Source: Rhodoferax lacus (GTDB lineage Bacteria; Pseudomonadota; Gammaproteobacteria; Burkholderiales; Burkholderiaceae_C). Taken from it: a stretch of DNA of 64,000 nucleotides. Position numbers and translations under genes: made by a program. A model generated the notes under the pieces. It did no database searches. It was not told the origin of the DNA and worked only from the letters and a program-made list of their open reading frames with translations. Below are positions 1 through 9,285 of this stretch, piece after piece. The stretch's first letter is position 1, and each line of letters begins with the position of its first letter. The DNA lies in the NCBI RefSeq assembly GCF_003415675.1, contig NZ_QFZK01000001.1, positions 558,001 through 622,000 of the forward strand. The letters are read 5' to 3'.

Positions 1-1349
1 TCGAAGCCAGCGGGGCGCTCGGGCTCGCGGCCCAGGGCTTCCACGATGGTGGCGGCGAACTTGATGGGCAGAGCGGTTTCCAGCACGATCATGGGGTGCG
101 CGGGCGTGCGCAATTCCTGCGCCACCTTGAGGGCGTCGGCGGTGTGCGTGTCGATGATGAAGCCGTGCTGCTCCCAGGTGGCGCGTATGGTGGCCAGGCG
201 GTCGGCATGGGTGCTCTTGCCGCTGACAAAGCCGTAACGGCTGGCAGCTTGTGCAAACAGCGGGTCTGCACTCAGGTCAAAGCGGCCGGTCTTGCTCAGG
301 CCTTCGCCAAACAGGGCCTTCACGCGCTCGCCGTCACGGCCCAGCAGGTCGAACACAAAGCGCTCGAAATTGCTGGCCTTGGAGATGTCCATGGAGGGGC
401 TGGAGGTCTCGAAGGTGTCGGCGCTACCGCGCACACGGTAGATGCCGGTGCGGAAGAACTCGTCGAGCACATCGTTCTCGTTGGTGGCCACCACCAGTTG
501 GGCAATGGGCAGGCCCATCATGCGCGCCACATGGCCGGCGCAGACGTTGCCAAAGTTGCCGCTGGGCACGGCAAACGACACCTGCTCGGCATTGCTTTCC
601 GTGGCCTGGATGTAGCCGGCAAAGTAGTACACCACCTGGGCCAACAGGCGGGCCCAGTTGATGGAATTGACGGTGCCAATTTTGTACTTGCGCTTGAAGT
701 CCAGGTCGTTGCTGACGGCCTTGACGATGTCCTGGCAGTCATCGAACACGCCTTCCACGGCGATGTTGTAGATGTTGGCATCCTGCAGGCTGAACATCTG
801 GGCCTGCTGGAAGGGGCTCATGCGGCCGTGCGGGCTGGTCATGAAGACGCGCACGCCTTGCTTGCCGCGCATGGCGTATTCGGCCGCACTGCCGGTGTCA
901 CCGCTGGTGGCGCCCAGGATGTTGAGCTCTTCACCGCGGCGGGCCAGCTCAAACTCAAACAGGTTGCCCAGCAGCTGCATGGCCATGTCCTTGAAGGCCA
1001 GGGTCGGGCCGTTGGACAGGGCCTCGATCCACAGCCCCTCTTCCACGTGGCGCAGGGGCACGATCTCACCCGTACCAAACACCTCGGCGGTATAGGTCTT
1101 GGCGCACAGGGCACGCAGGTCGGCTGCCGGGATGTCGTCGATGTAGAGAGACAGGATCTCGAAGGCCAGCTCGGCATAGCCCTGGCTGTGGTAGACCGTG
1201 CGCCAGCGGTTGAGCGTGTCGTCGCTGACCTGCGGATAGCTCTCCGGCAGGTACAGCCCGCCGTCCGGCGCCAGGCCTTCGAGCAGGATTTCACAGAAGC
1301 GCTTGCGCTCAGGTGAGGAGGCAGCGGCGCGGGTGCTCAGGTATTTCAT
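1..1349 (-). CDS. thrC: Threonine synthase, C-terminus cut by window edge
   Basis: Last step of threonine synthesis: PLP-dependent conversion of O-phosphohomoserine to threonine, in the cytosol. The frame begins MKYLSTRAAASSPERKR at an ATG ending at 1349 and stays open to base 3, giving 449 codons. The family usually has about 470-480 residues, so only the extreme C-terminus is outside. Seen: the PLP-lysine segment GPTLAFKDMAMQLLG and the phosphate-binding ATSGDTGSAAEYAMRG. The start overlaps the hom stop as ATGA (1346-1349), so the two genes are translationally coupled. A long open frame on the opposite strand is a shadow of this gene. Confidence 0.96.
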   Translation of the reverse strand, partial: MKYLSTRAAASSPERKRFCEILLEGLAPDGGLYLPESYPQVSDDTLNRWRTVYHSQGYAELAFEILSLYIDDIPAADLRALCAKTYTAEVFGTGEIVPLRHVEEGLWIEALSNGPTLAFKDMAMQLLGNLFEFELARRGEELNILGATSGDTGSAAEYAMRGKQGVRVFMTSPHGRMSPFQQAQMFSLQDANIYNIAVEGVFDDCQDIVKAVSNDLDFKRKYKIGTVNSINWARLLAQVVYYFAGYIQATESNAEQVSFAVPSGNFGNVCAGHVARMMGLPIAQLVVATNENDVLDEFFRTGIYRVRGSADTFETSSPSMDISKASNFERFVFDLLGRDGERVKALFGEGLSKTGRFDLSADPLFAQAASRYGFVSGKSTHADRLATIRATWEQHGFIIDTHTADALKVAQELRTPAHPMIVLETALPIKFAATIVEALGREPERPAGF

Positions 1350-2668
1350 GCCAGTTCTTCCTTGCGGATGCGGGTGATGGGCTCCAGCACGGTGGGCAGC
1401 GCCTGCATGGCAGCCAGCGCCACGTTCATCCGGGCTTCCACACAGTCGTGGGTCAGGATGATGAGGTCGGTCTGGGTGGCATCCACGCCGCCCACTTCGT
1501 CGGCTTCGCGCTGCAGCACGGCGTCAATGCTGATGCCGGACTCGGCCAGAATGCCGGTTACCTTGGCCAGCACACCGGCCTGATCGGCCACGCGCAGGCG
1601 CAGGTAGTAGCTGGTCACCACGTCGGCCATGGGGAGGATGGGGGTGTCGCTCATGGCGTTGGGCTGGAAGGCCAGGTGCGGCACGCGCTGCGCCGAATCG
1701 GCGGTGTGCAGGCGGGTGATGTCCACCAGGTCGGCAATCACGGCACTGGCCGTGGGCTCGGAGCCTGCGCCCTTGCCGTAGTAGAGCGTGGTGCCAACGG
1801 CGTCGCCCTGCACTACTACCGCGTTCATGGCGCCTTCCACGTTGGCAATCAGGCGCTTGGAGGGCACCAGACTGGGGTGCACGCGCAGCTCGATGCCCTC
1901 GGGGCGGCGCTTGGCAATACCCAGCAGCTTGATGCGGTAGCCCAGTTGTTCGGCGTACTTGATGTCCTGGGCAGAGAGCTTGGTGATGCCTTCCACATAG
2001 GCCTTGTCAAACTGCACCGGCACGCCAAAGGCGATGGCCGACATGATGGTGGCCTTGTGGGCCGCGTCGATACCTTCGATGTCGAAGGTGGGGTCGGCCT
2101 CGGCATAGCCCAGGCGCTGCGCTTCCTTCAAAACCACGCCAAAGTCCAGTCCCTTGGAGCGCATCTCGGACAGGATGAAATTGGTGGTGCCGTTGATGAT
2201 GCCGGCGATCCACTCGATGCGGTTGGCCGTCAGGCCTTCGCGCAGGGCCTTGATGATGGGGATGCCGCCGGCCACGGCCGCCTCGAACGCCACCATCACG
2301 CCCTTGGCGGAAGCAGCTGCAAAAATCTCGGTTCCGTGCACGGCCAGCAGCGCCTTGTTGGCGGTGACCACATGCTTGCCCGCCGCAATGGCCTCCAACA
2401 CCAGGGTCTTGGCAATGCCGTAGCCGCCAATCAGCTCGATGACGATGTCGATGTCGGGGTTGGCAATCACCTTGCGGGCGTCGTTGACCACCTGCACGTC
2501 GGGGCCAACCACGGCACGGGCGCGCGCCTCGTCCAGGTCCGCCACCATGGTGATTTCGATGCCGCGGCCGGCGCGGCGCTGGATTTCCTGCTGGTTGCGC
2601 TTGAGCACATTGAAAGTGCCGCTGCCCACAACGCCAATGCCCAAAAGGCCTACTTGAATCGGTTTCAT
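1346..2668 (-). CDS. hom: Homoserine dehydrogenase
   Basis: NAD(P)-dependent reduction of aspartate semialdehyde to homoserine, the branch point to threonine and methionine. It has 440 residues, normal for a stand-alone enzyme (not fused to aspartokinase). The N-terminal Rossmann segment reads VGLLGIGVVGSGTFNVL. The catalytic domain includes GGIPIIKALREGL and YAEADPTFDIEGIDAAHK. The last ~80 residues look like an ACT domain (YYLRLRVADQAGVLAKVTGI), the usual site of threonine feedback. It is preceded by alaA and overlaps thrC by 4 bases, so alaA-hom-thrC is probably one transcription unit. Confidence 0.97.
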   Translation of the reverse strand: MKPIQVGLLGIGVVGSGTFNVLKRNQQEIQRRAGRGIEITMVADLDEARARAVVGPDVQVVNDARKVIANPDIDIVIELIGGYGIAKTLVLEAIAAGKHVVTANKALLAVHGTEIFAAASAKGVMVAFEAAVAGGIPIIKALREGLTANRIEWIAGIINGTTNFILSEMRSKGLDFGVVLKEAQRLGYAEADPTFDIEGIDAAHKATIMSAIAFGVPVQFDKAYVEGITKLSAQDIKYAEQLGYRIKLLGIAKRRPEGIELRVHPSLVPSKRLIANVEGAMNAVVVQGDAVGTTLYYGKGAGSEPTASAVIADLVDITRLHTADSAQRVPHLAFQPNAMSDTPILPMADVVTSYYLRLRVADQAGVLAKVTGILAESGISIDAVLQREADEVGGVDATQTDLIILTHDCVEARMNVALAAMQALPTVLEPITRIRKEELA

Positions 2669-2730
2669 AAAGTTCTTCGCTTAAAAAAGGTTGGGCCCGT
2701 GCGCTTGCACCGGCCACTGATCAGAAATGC

Positions 2731-3957
2731 TTATTTGGCGTAACGCTTGCGGTAGGTTTCCAGGAACTTGGCCACACGGCCAATGGCTTCACGCAGGTCG
2801 TCCTCGTGGGGCAGGAAAACGATGCGGAAGTGGTCCGGCGTCTTCCAGTTGAAGCCGGTTCCCTGCACCAGCATGACCCGGGTTTCCTGCAGCAGCTCCA
2901 TGAAGAACTGCTGGTCATCTTCAATCGGATAGACCGCGGGGTCCAGCTTGGGGAACATGTACAGCGCTGCACTGGGTTTGACACAGGTGACACCGGGGAT
3001 CGCAGTGATCAGCTCATGGGCCAGATCGCGTTGGCGGCGCAGCCGTCCGCCCTCGCCCACCAGTTCATTGATGCTCTGGTGGCCGCCCAGCGCCGTCTGT
3101 ATGGCCCACTGCCCTGGCACATTGGCACACAGGCGCATGTTGGAGAGCATGTTCAGGCCCTCGATGTAGTCCCGGGCCACCCGTTTGTCGCCCGACACCA
3201 CCAGCCAACCCGCGCGGTAGCCGCAGGAGCGGTAGCTCTTGGACAGGGAATTGAAGGTAAGCGTCAGCACATCCTGGCTGAGCGAGGCAATGGGCGTGTG
3301 TTTGACACCGTCGTACAGCACCTTGTCATAGACCTCGTCCGCAAATATCACCAGGCCGTGCTCGCGCGCAATGTCCACAATGGCCAGCAGCGTCTCGTCG
3401 GAATACAGGGCGCCCGTGGGGTTGTTGGGGTTGATGACCACGATGCCGCGGGTGGCCGGGGTGATCTTGGCGCGGATATCGTCCAGGTCCGGCATCCAGC
3501 CCCGGGACTCGTCGCAGCGGTAGTGCACCGGCGTGCCGCCAGACAGGCTGGTAGCGGCCGTCCACAGGGGATAGTCGGGGGCGGGCAAGAGCAGCTCATC
3601 GCCATCATCGAGCAGGCCGTTGGTGGCCATCACAATCAGCTCGGATGCGCCATTGCCCAGGTAGATGTCATCCAGGGTAACGCCCAGAATGCCCTGCTTC
3701 TGGGTCTCGTGCATGACCGCCTTGCGCGCCGCAAAAATACCCTTGCTGTCGGAGTAACCGGCCGAATTGGGCAGGTTGCGAATCATGTCCTGCTGGATTT
3801 CTTCGGGGGAATCAAAACCGAACACCGCCAGGTTGCCGATGTTGAGCTTGATGATCTTTTGGCCTTCCTCTTCCATCTGGCGCGCGCGGTCCATGATGGG
3901 TCCGCGGATGTCGTAACAGACGTTGGCCAGCTTGGCTGATTTTCTAATGGTTCTCAA
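2731..3957 (-). CDS. alaA: AlaA-like glutamate-pyruvate aminotransferase
   Basis: Class I/II PLP aminotransferase, 408 residues, matching the AlaA (YfbQ) family that makes alanine from pyruvate with glutamate as donor. N-terminal KSAKLANVCYDIRGPIMDRA is typical of the family. VVINPNNPTGALYS and the PLP-lysine region SLSKSYRSCGYRAGW are intact. The start is a TTG (3955-3957) behind GGAGAG. The first ATG in frame would remove about 20 conserved residues, so TTG is preferred. It lies 62 bases upstream of hom in the same direction. In this position it may supply alanine alongside threonine synthesis. Confidence 0.92.
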   Translation of the reverse strand: MRTIRKSAKLANVCYDIRGPIMDRARQMEEEGQKIIKLNIGNLAVFGFDSPEEIQQDMIRNLPNSAGYSDSKGIFAARKAVMHETQKQGILGVTLDDIYLGNGASELIVMATNGLLDDGDELLLPAPDYPLWTAATSLSGGTPVHYRCDESRGWMPDLDDIRAKITPATRGIVVINPNNPTGALYSDETLLAIVDIAREHGLVIFADEVYDKVLYDGVKHTPIASLSQDVLTLTFNSLSKSYRSCGYRAGWLVVSGDKRVARDYIEGLNMLSNMRLCANVPGQWAIQTALGGHQSINELVGEGGRLRRQRDLAHELITAIPGVTCVKPSAALYMFPKLDPAVYPIEDDQQFFMELLQETRVMLVQGTGFNWKTPDHFRIVFLPHEDDLREAIGRVAKFLETYRKRYAK

Positions 3958-4073
3958 AGTCTCTCCAACAGGGTTGTCAGGGCTAAACCTATAATTTGAC
4001 CACAGTTATCTGCCCGTTTTGTCTGGACCATTTTCCATGGCCCGGCGGGCTCAGACGTACACCTGCGCACACC

Positions 4074-4439
4074 ATGAAACTATTGCCCGACGCCGCCAGT
4101 GGCCCCACTATCACCGGCTATGGAGCGGGTTGGGTCAGCGTGAATGGGGAGAAGTTCACCAGCAACGTGTTTGTGAACGCCCAGTCGGGCAGCACCTTGT
4201 GGCAGTGCCCGGGCTTTGAGGGACTGCTGCCGGAGCACTTCGACCTGTTTGCCGAACTGCAACCGGAGCTCATCATTTTTGGCAGTGGGGAACGAATTCG
4301 CTTCCCGCATCCCGGTTGCTTGCAAAACCTGTATGCCAAACGCATCGGGGTGGAAACCATGGACACCCAGGCGGCCTGTCGTACCTTCAATTTTTTGGCA
4401 GCCGAAGGCAGGAGAGTGATTGCAGCTCTTTTGCTGTGA
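4074..4439 (+). CDS. Mth938/NDUFAF3-like domain protein (DUF498)
   Basis: Small soluble protein of 121 residues, MKLLPDAASGPTITGYGAG at the N-terminus. The pattern GWVSVNGEKFTSNVFV ... PELIIFGSGERIRFPHP ... GVETMDTQAACRTFNFLAAEGRRV is characteristic of the Mth938-like family, related to mitochondrial complex I assembly factor NDUFAF3. The bacterial role is unproven. I chose the ATG at 4074 over an upstream in-frame codon at 3996 because family proteins start near MKL and the first 26 codons look non-coding. It is divergent from alaA. Confidence 0.85.
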   Translation: MKLLPDAASGPTITGYGAGWVSVNGEKFTSNVFVNAQSGSTLWQCPGFEGLLPEHFDLFAELQPELIIFGSGERIRFPHPGCLQNLYAKRIGVETMDTQAACRTFNFLAAEGRRVIAALLL

Positions 4440-4573
4440 GCCGTTGACCGGGCGCATTCAGGCCCTTGAACGTTTCAGAGTAAAATCGCAGGTTGCAGTC
4501 GAGGATGCGTTGCGCTGTCACGCGAAACATCCTTCACCTTGAATGACACCTGTACGCGAGACTTTTATACCCT

Positions 4574-5053
4574 ATGGCGATCGTTGTCAATAAACCACTC
4601 CCCGAGTTTGAAGCCAATGCCACCGGCGGCATCAAAGTGAGCAACACGTCTCACAATGGCAAAACCATGGTCTTGTACTTCTACCCCAAGGACAATACCC
4701 CCGGATGCACCACGGAAGCCATGCAATTCCGTGACAAGTACAAGGACTTCGTAAAAGCCGGCGCAACCGTGTTTGGCGTGTCCCGCGACAACATGAAGTC
4801 CCATGATGAGTTCAAGACCAAGCTTGAACTGCCGTTTGAACTGATTGCCGACACAGAAGAAAAAATGTGCCACATGTTCGGCGTGGTCAAGAACAAGATC
4901 ATGTACGGCAAGAAGGTCAAGGGCATTGAACGCAGCACCTTTCTGGTGGGCGCCGATGGCCTGCTGAAAGAAGAGTGGCGCGGCCTCAAAGTACCAGGTC
5001 ATGTGGATGAAGTACTCAAGTCGGTCAAGTTGCTCAACAAGAAGGCTGCATAA
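4574..5053 (+). CDS. bcp: Bcp/PrxQ-type peroxiredoxin
   Basis: Thiol peroxidase of 159 residues, reducing hydrogen and organic peroxides in the cytosol. The peroxidatic cysteine is Cys45 in YFYPKDNTPGCTTEAMQFRD. The position five residues later, where E. coli Bcp carries its resolving cysteine, is Met50. The only other cysteine seen is in EEKMCHMFG, so recycling is either by that residue or one-Cys. A strong terminator-like hairpin lies 113 bases downstream, suggesting a monocistronic unit. Confidence 0.95.
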   Translation: MAIVVNKPLPEFEANATGGIKVSNTSHNGKTMVLYFYPKDNTPGCTTEAMQFRDKYKDFVKAGATVFGVSRDNMKSHDEFKTKLELPFELIADTEEKMCHMFGVVKNKIMYGKKVKGIERSTFLVGADGLLKEEWRGLKVPGHVDEVLKSVKLLNKKAA

Positions 5054-5165
5054 GCCGGTCTTTGTTGCGATGCTTGTTGTTTTGAGACACGTGCGCTGGC
5101 GGTGTCTTGAAGCTTATGCATAATGGCCTTCATGCCGTTGAATCTTGCGACCGTGCTCCCGACAA

Positions 5166-5193
5166 AAGCCACCTTGGCTCAAGGTGGCTTTTT
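5166..5193 (+). terminator. Rho-independent terminator after bcp
   Basis: AAGCCACCTT, loop GGCTC, AAGGTGGCTT, then a T-run. The 10-bp stem is perfect. It lies between bcp and the PhoH gene and should separate their transcription. Confidence 0.85.
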
Positions 5194-5244
5194 CACTTTT
5201 GCGGCATTGATTTCCAATAAACCTTTCTTCACGAGCCACACTAC

Positions 5245-6909
5245 ATGCCACTGCCCCCTGCCCCCTCCAAGCGTGCTGACAGTCTGCCTGCCAAGGCCTT
5301 TGATGCATCTGCACAGCTAGCCAGCCGTCCGCCGCGCAAGGCGGCCCGTGTTGTTGACGTTTCGCAAACCCAGGGTGTTGTAGTTCCCATCAGTAAACCG
5401 GTTGCCAAGGAAGCACCCAAGTCTGCACCGCAGCTTGCTTCCCAGGAAGCCCCGGTTCAACTTGGCAAGCCCGCACTCAAGCCTATTGGCATTGCCAAGC
5501 GCGGCAAGCGCGCAGAGACAGGCCCGACCAAGCTCTTCGTGCTGGACACCAATGTGCTGATGCACGACCCGATGTGCCTGTTCCGCTTTGAAGAGCACGA
5601 CATCTACCTGCCCATGATCGTGCTGGAAGAGCTCGACGGCCACAAAAAGGGTATGACCGAAGTGGCCCGCAATGCGCGCCAGACCAGCCGCACGCTGGAT
5701 GCCCTGGCGGGCACACCGGGCGCCGACATCACAGCGGGCTTCCAGTTGGCCAGCACCGGACACCGTGACGCACGTGGCAAGCTGCTATTCCAGACGCAGC
5801 CTCTGGATTACGCCCTGCCCACCAGCCTGCCCCAGGGCAAGGCCGACAACCAGATCCTGGGTGTGGTGGAAGCCCTGCGCAAGCAGTTTGCCCCACGCGA
5901 AGTGGTGCTGGTGTCCAAGGACATCAATATGCGCGTCAAGGCCCGTGCCCTGGGCCTGGCCACGGACGATTACCAGAATGACAAGACGCTGGAAGACGGC
6001 GACCTGCTGTACTCTGGCGCCCTGGCCCTGCCCTCGGATTTCTGGGCTACCCATGGCCAGAGCGTGGAGAGCTGGCAGCAGGGTCAGCACACCTTTTACA
6101 AGGTGGACGGACCTTCCGTGCCCAGCATGCTGATCAACCAGTTTGTGTACTTCGAGTCTCCCGGCGAGCCCAGCCTGTATGCCCGCGTGACCGAAATCCG
6201 CGGCACCACCGCAGTCCTCAAGACGCTCAAAGACTTTAACCACCTCAAGAACGCAGTATGGGGTGTCACCACCCGCAACCGCGAGCAGAACTTCGCCATG
6301 AACTTGCTGACCGACCCCGAAGTGGACTTCGTGACACTGACCGGAACGGCCGGCACCGGCAAGACCCTGATGGCCCTGGCTGCGGGCCTGACGCAGGTGC
6401 TGGACGACCGCCGCTACACCGAGATCATCGTCACCCGCGCCACCGTCAGCGTGGGCGAGGACATTGGTTTCCTGCCAGGCACCGAAGAGGAAAAGATGGG
6501 TCCGTGGATGGGCGCGCTGGACGACAACCTGGAAGTGCTGGGCAAGACCGACACCAACGCCGGCGAATGGGGGCGTGCCGCCACCAATGAGCTGATCCGC
6601 AGCCGCATCAAGATCAAGAGCATGAACTTCATGCGCGGACGCACCTTCCTGAACAAGTACGTGATCATCGACGAGGCGCAAAACCTGACGCCCAAGCAGA
6701 TGAAGACCTTGATCACCCGCGCAGGCCCGGGCACCAAGATCATCTGCATGGGCAACCTGGCCCAGATTGACACGCCCTACCTGACCGAAGGCTCCTCCGG
6801 CCTGACCTTTGCCGTGGACCGCTTCAAGGGCTGGCCGCACGGTGGCCACATCACGCTGGCGCGTGGTGAACGCTCTCGCTTGGCGGACTTCGCCAGCGAA
6901 GTCCTTTAA
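5245..6909 (+). CDS. PIN-PhoH family ATPase (PhoH2/YlaK type)
   Basis: Protein of 554 residues with two domains. Residues ~96-240 form a PIN nuclease-like domain (KLFVLDTNVLMHDP, then MIVLEELDGHKKG). Residues ~340-550 form the PhoH RecA-like ATPase, with Walker A GTAGTGKT at 367-374 and Walker B YVIIDEAQNLTPKQMK. Such fusions (PhoH2) have been described as RNA helicase/ribonucleases. The first ~90 residues are Pro/Ala/Lys-rich and probably disordered. The gene ends exactly one base before the convergent dnaB stop. Confidence 0.93.
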   Translation: MPLPPAPSKRADSLPAKAFDASAQLASRPPRKAARVVDVSQTQGVVVPISKPVAKEAPKSAPQLASQEAPVQLGKPALKPIGIAKRGKRAETGPTKLFVLDTNVLMHDPMCLFRFEEHDIYLPMIVLEELDGHKKGMTEVARNARQTSRTLDALAGTPGADITAGFQLASTGHRDARGKLLFQTQPLDYALPTSLPQGKADNQILGVVEALRKQFAPREVVLVSKDINMRVKARALGLATDDYQNDKTLEDGDLLYSGALALPSDFWATHGQSVESWQQGQHTFYKVDGPSVPSMLINQFVYFESPGEPSLYARVTEIRGTTAVLKTLKDFNHLKNAVWGVTTRNREQNFAMNLLTDPEVDFVTLTGTAGTGKTLMALAAGLTQVLDDRRYTEIIVTRATVSVGEDIGFLPGTEEEKMGPWMGALDDNLEVLGKTDTNAGEWGRAATNELIRSRIKIKSMNFMRGRTFLNKYVIIDEAQNLTPKQMKTLITRAGPGTKIICMGNLAQIDTPYLTEGSSGLTFAVDRFKGWPHGGHITLARGERSRLADFASEVL

Positions 6910-8316
6910 TTAGTAATCTCCGCTACCACCACTCGCCAGGTTTTCAAACTTGGTGATGTTGCGCAGGAAAGCGAGCTTGACGGTCCCGGTGGGACCGTTT
7001 CGCTGTTTGGCGATGATCACTTCGGCCACACCCGGCTCCTTGCAGGCTTCCTTGGTGTAGTACTCGTCGCGGTAGATGAACATGATGATGTCGGCATCCT
7101 GCTCAATGGCGCCAGACTCGCGCAAGTCGCTCATCATGGGGCGTTTGTCGGGGCGTTGCTCCACGCTGCGGTTGAGCTGCGAGAGCGCAATCACCGGGCA
7201 CTTGAGCTCGCGTGCCAGCATCTTCAGACCCCGCGAAATCTCGCCCAGTTCGGTGGCGCGGTTGTCGCCGCCGTCGCTGTTGCTGCCGCTCATCAGCTGC
7301 AGGTAATCCACCACGATCAGGCCGAGTTGCCCGTACTGGCGCGACAGGCGCCGTGCGTTCGCCCGCACCTCGCTGGAGGTCAGGCCCGGGCTCTCGTCGA
7401 TGTGCAGGGAGATGGTGCGCAGCTTCTCCACCGCCTCGGTCAGGCGCGGCCATTCTTCATCGGTGAGCTTGCCGGTACGCAGGTGTCCCTGGTCGATGCG
7501 GCCAATCGAGCCCACGATACGCACGGCCAGTTGGGCCGCGCCCATTTCCATGGAGAACACGGCTACCGGCAGGCCTTCGTTCAGGGCCACGTTCTCGGCG
7601 ATATTGATGGCCAGGGCGGTCTTGCCCATGGAGGGGCGCGCCGCCAGCACAATCAGGTCACCGGCCTGGAGGCCCGCGGTCTGGCGGTCGAAGTCATAAA
7701 AGCCGGTGCGCACGCCGGTGACGTCATTGGGGTTGTCAGCCATCTCCTGGACCCGGTCCAGCAGATTGACCACCAGCGTATCCATGGCCTGGAAGCCCTG
7801 CTTGTTGCGCTTGCCCTGTTCGCCAATGTTGAAGATTTTCTGCTCGGACTCGTCCACGATTTGTGACACCGCCCGGCCCTGCGGGTTGAAGGCATTGGTG
7901 GCAATCTCGTCGCTGGCGCTGACCAGTTTGCGCAGGATGGAGCGGTCCCGCACGATCTCGGCGTAGCGGCGGATGTTGCTGGCGCTGGGTACGTACTGTG
8001 CCAGCGAGTTCAGATAGGCCAGGCCGCCAATTTCCTCGGCCTTGCCCTGGCTTTGCAGGTGCTCATAGACCGTGATCACGTCGGCCGGTTTGCTGCCATT
8101 CACCAAGGTGCCAATGGCGCCATAAATCAGCTTGTGTTCGTAGCGGTAAAAATCGCTCTCCACCAGCACATCGCCCACCCGGTCCCAGGCATCGTTGTCC
8201 AGCAACAGGCCGCCGAGCACGCTGGATTCGCCTTCAATGGAGTGCGGCGGAATGCGAAGTGCGGCGATCTGGCGGTCTTGCCCGTACTCATCGAAAGGCG
8301 AAATAACGGCTGACAT
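6910..8316 (-). CDS. dnaB: Replicative DNA helicase DnaB
   Basis: Hexameric replication-fork helicase, 468 residues. The N-terminal DnaG-interacting domain is present (RIPPHSIEGESSVLGGLLLD). The RecA core carries Walker A in ARPSMGKTALAINIAEN, IVVDYLQLM as Walker B, and the C-terminal AKQRNGPTGTVKLAF. The start ATG at 8316 has AAGGAA upstream. It follows the rpsF-priB-rpsR-rplI genes in the same direction but is separated by a strong hairpin at 8441-8476, so it probably has its own promoter in the gap 8317-8440. Confidence 0.98.
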   Translation of the reverse strand: MSAVISPFDEYGQDRQIAALRIPPHSIEGESSVLGGLLLDNDAWDRVGDVLVESDFYRYEHKLIYGAIGTLVNGSKPADVITVYEHLQSQGKAEEIGGLAYLNSLAQYVPSASNIRRYAEIVRDRSILRKLVSASDEIATNAFNPQGRAVSQIVDESEQKIFNIGEQGKRNKQGFQAMDTLVVNLLDRVQEMADNPNDVTGVRTGFYDFDRQTAGLQAGDLIVLAARPSMGKTALAINIAENVALNEGLPVAVFSMEMGAAQLAVRIVGSIGRIDQGHLRTGKLTDEEWPRLTEAVEKLRTISLHIDESPGLTSSEVRANARRLSRQYGQLGLIVVDYLQLMSGSNSDGGDNRATELGEISRGLKMLARELKCPVIALSQLNRSVEQRPDKRPMMSDLRESGAIEQDADIIMFIYRDEYYTKEACKEPGVAEVIIAKQRNGPTGTVKLAFLRNITKFENLASGGSGDY

Positions 8317-8440
8317 GGATATTCCTTGTAACCCTGCATGCTACGTCGCTACGGCTGCGGCGTCGAGGGTAAAAGCTGGGGACAACGGGTCGCAAAAGCT
8401 GTGCACAAGCTGTGCGGAGCACGGGATAAGCCGGCCCACA

Positions 8441-8476
8441 AATACAAAAGCCGCAGGGGACAAAGCCCCGGCGGCT
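8441..8476 (-). terminator. Terminator after rplI
   Basis: Read on the minus strand: AGCCGCCGGGG, loop CTTTGT, CCCCTGCGGCT, then a T-rich tract. The 11-bp stem has one internal mismatch. It ends the ribosomal-protein operon before dnaB. Confidence 0.8.
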
Positions 8477-8522
8477 CTTGTTGGGGCCCGAGCCTGCAAG
8501 CAGGCCGGACCTTCGCAGGCAA

Positions 8523-8975
8523 TTAAGCGGTTTCGCCGTACACGGACACGGTGATGTCAACCACCACGTCAGTGTGCAGAGCCACGCTCACGGTGCTGTC
8601 GCCAATGACCTTGATCGGGCCGTTGGGCATACGCACGTGGGACTTGGCAACTTTGTATCCGTTCTTGGCCAGTTCTTCGGCGATGTCGAAGTTGGTCACA
8701 GAACCGAACAAGCGGCCATCCACACCGGCCTTTTGGGTCAGCTTGATGGTCGTGCCACCGAGCTTGGCGCCCAGTGCCTGGGACTCAGCCAGCTTCGCAG
8801 CAGCGGCCTTTTCCAGTTCGGCACGGCGGGCTTCGAATTCTGCCTTGGCAGATTCGGTAGCGCGGCGGGCACGGCCGGAGGGGATCAGGAAGTTGCGGGC
8901 GTAGCCATCTTTGACCTTGACGATTTCGCCGAGGTTACCGAGGTTGACAACCTTGTCGAGCAGAATGATTTGCAT
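8523..8975 (-). CDS. rplI: 50S ribosomal protein L9
   Basis: Ribosomal protein of 150 residues, normal length. N-terminal [21 protein letters not shown] and the [13 protein letters not shown] segment are diagnostic of bL9. The C-terminal domain starts near [19 protein letters not shown] precedes the ATG. It lies 12 bases after rpsR in the rpsF-priB-rpsR-rplI operon. Confidence 0.98.
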   Translation of the reverse strand: MQIILLDKVVNLGNLGEIVKVKDGYARNFLIPSGRARRATESAKAEFEARRAELEKAAAAKLAESQALGAKLGGTTIKLTQKAGVDGRLFGSVTNFDIAEELAKNGYKVAKSHVRMPNGPIKVIGDSTVSVALHTDVVVDITVSVYGETA

Positions 8976-8987
8976 GTGTCTTGCTCC

Positions 8988-9269
8988 TTAGATCTTGTGC
9001 TGGTCGCTGTAAGGCAGCAACGCGAGAAAGCGTGCGCGCTTGATAGCGGTGTTCAGTTGGCGCTGGAAAATGGCGCGGGTACCGGTCAGGCGTGCGGGTA
9101 TGATCTTGCCGTTTTCGGCAATGAAGTCACGCAGCGTGTCGATGTCTTTGTAGTCAATCTCTTCCACACCGGTCACGGTGAAGCGGCAAAAGCGCTTGCG
9201 CTTGAACAGCAGGGATTGTGTGTTGCGCTTGGGGCGCTTGTCTTTGTTGAAACGTTTTGGTCCGGGCAT
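8988..9269 (-). CDS. rpsR: 30S ribosomal protein S18
   Basis: 93 residues. The conserved S18 core [21 protein letters not shown] followed by [20 protein letters not shown] is plain, with a basic N-terminal extension. S18 pairs with S6, encoded two genes upstream, on the 30S platform. AGGAG lies just before the ATG. Confidence 0.98.
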   Translation of the reverse strand: MPGPKRFNKDKRPKRNTQSLLFKRKRFCRFTVTGVEEIDYKDIDTLRDFIAENGKIIPARLTGTRAIFQRQLNTAIKRARFLALLPYSDQHKI

Positions 9270-9285
9270 GATGGACTCCTAAAAA

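Noticed and set aside
96..1316. 406-codon plus-strand open frame opposite thrC
   Set aside because: The protein is His/Gly/Ala-rich with no family pattern; it mirrors the codon bias of thrC, which has full conserved motifs.
1313..2743. 476-codon plus-strand open frame opposite hom
   Set aside because: A shadow of hom; low-complexity composition and no recognisable domain.
3990..3995. Perfect TATAAT upstream of the Mth938-like gene
   Set aside because: No -35-like hexamer 16-18 bases upstream and no extended -10; kept only as a weak hint.
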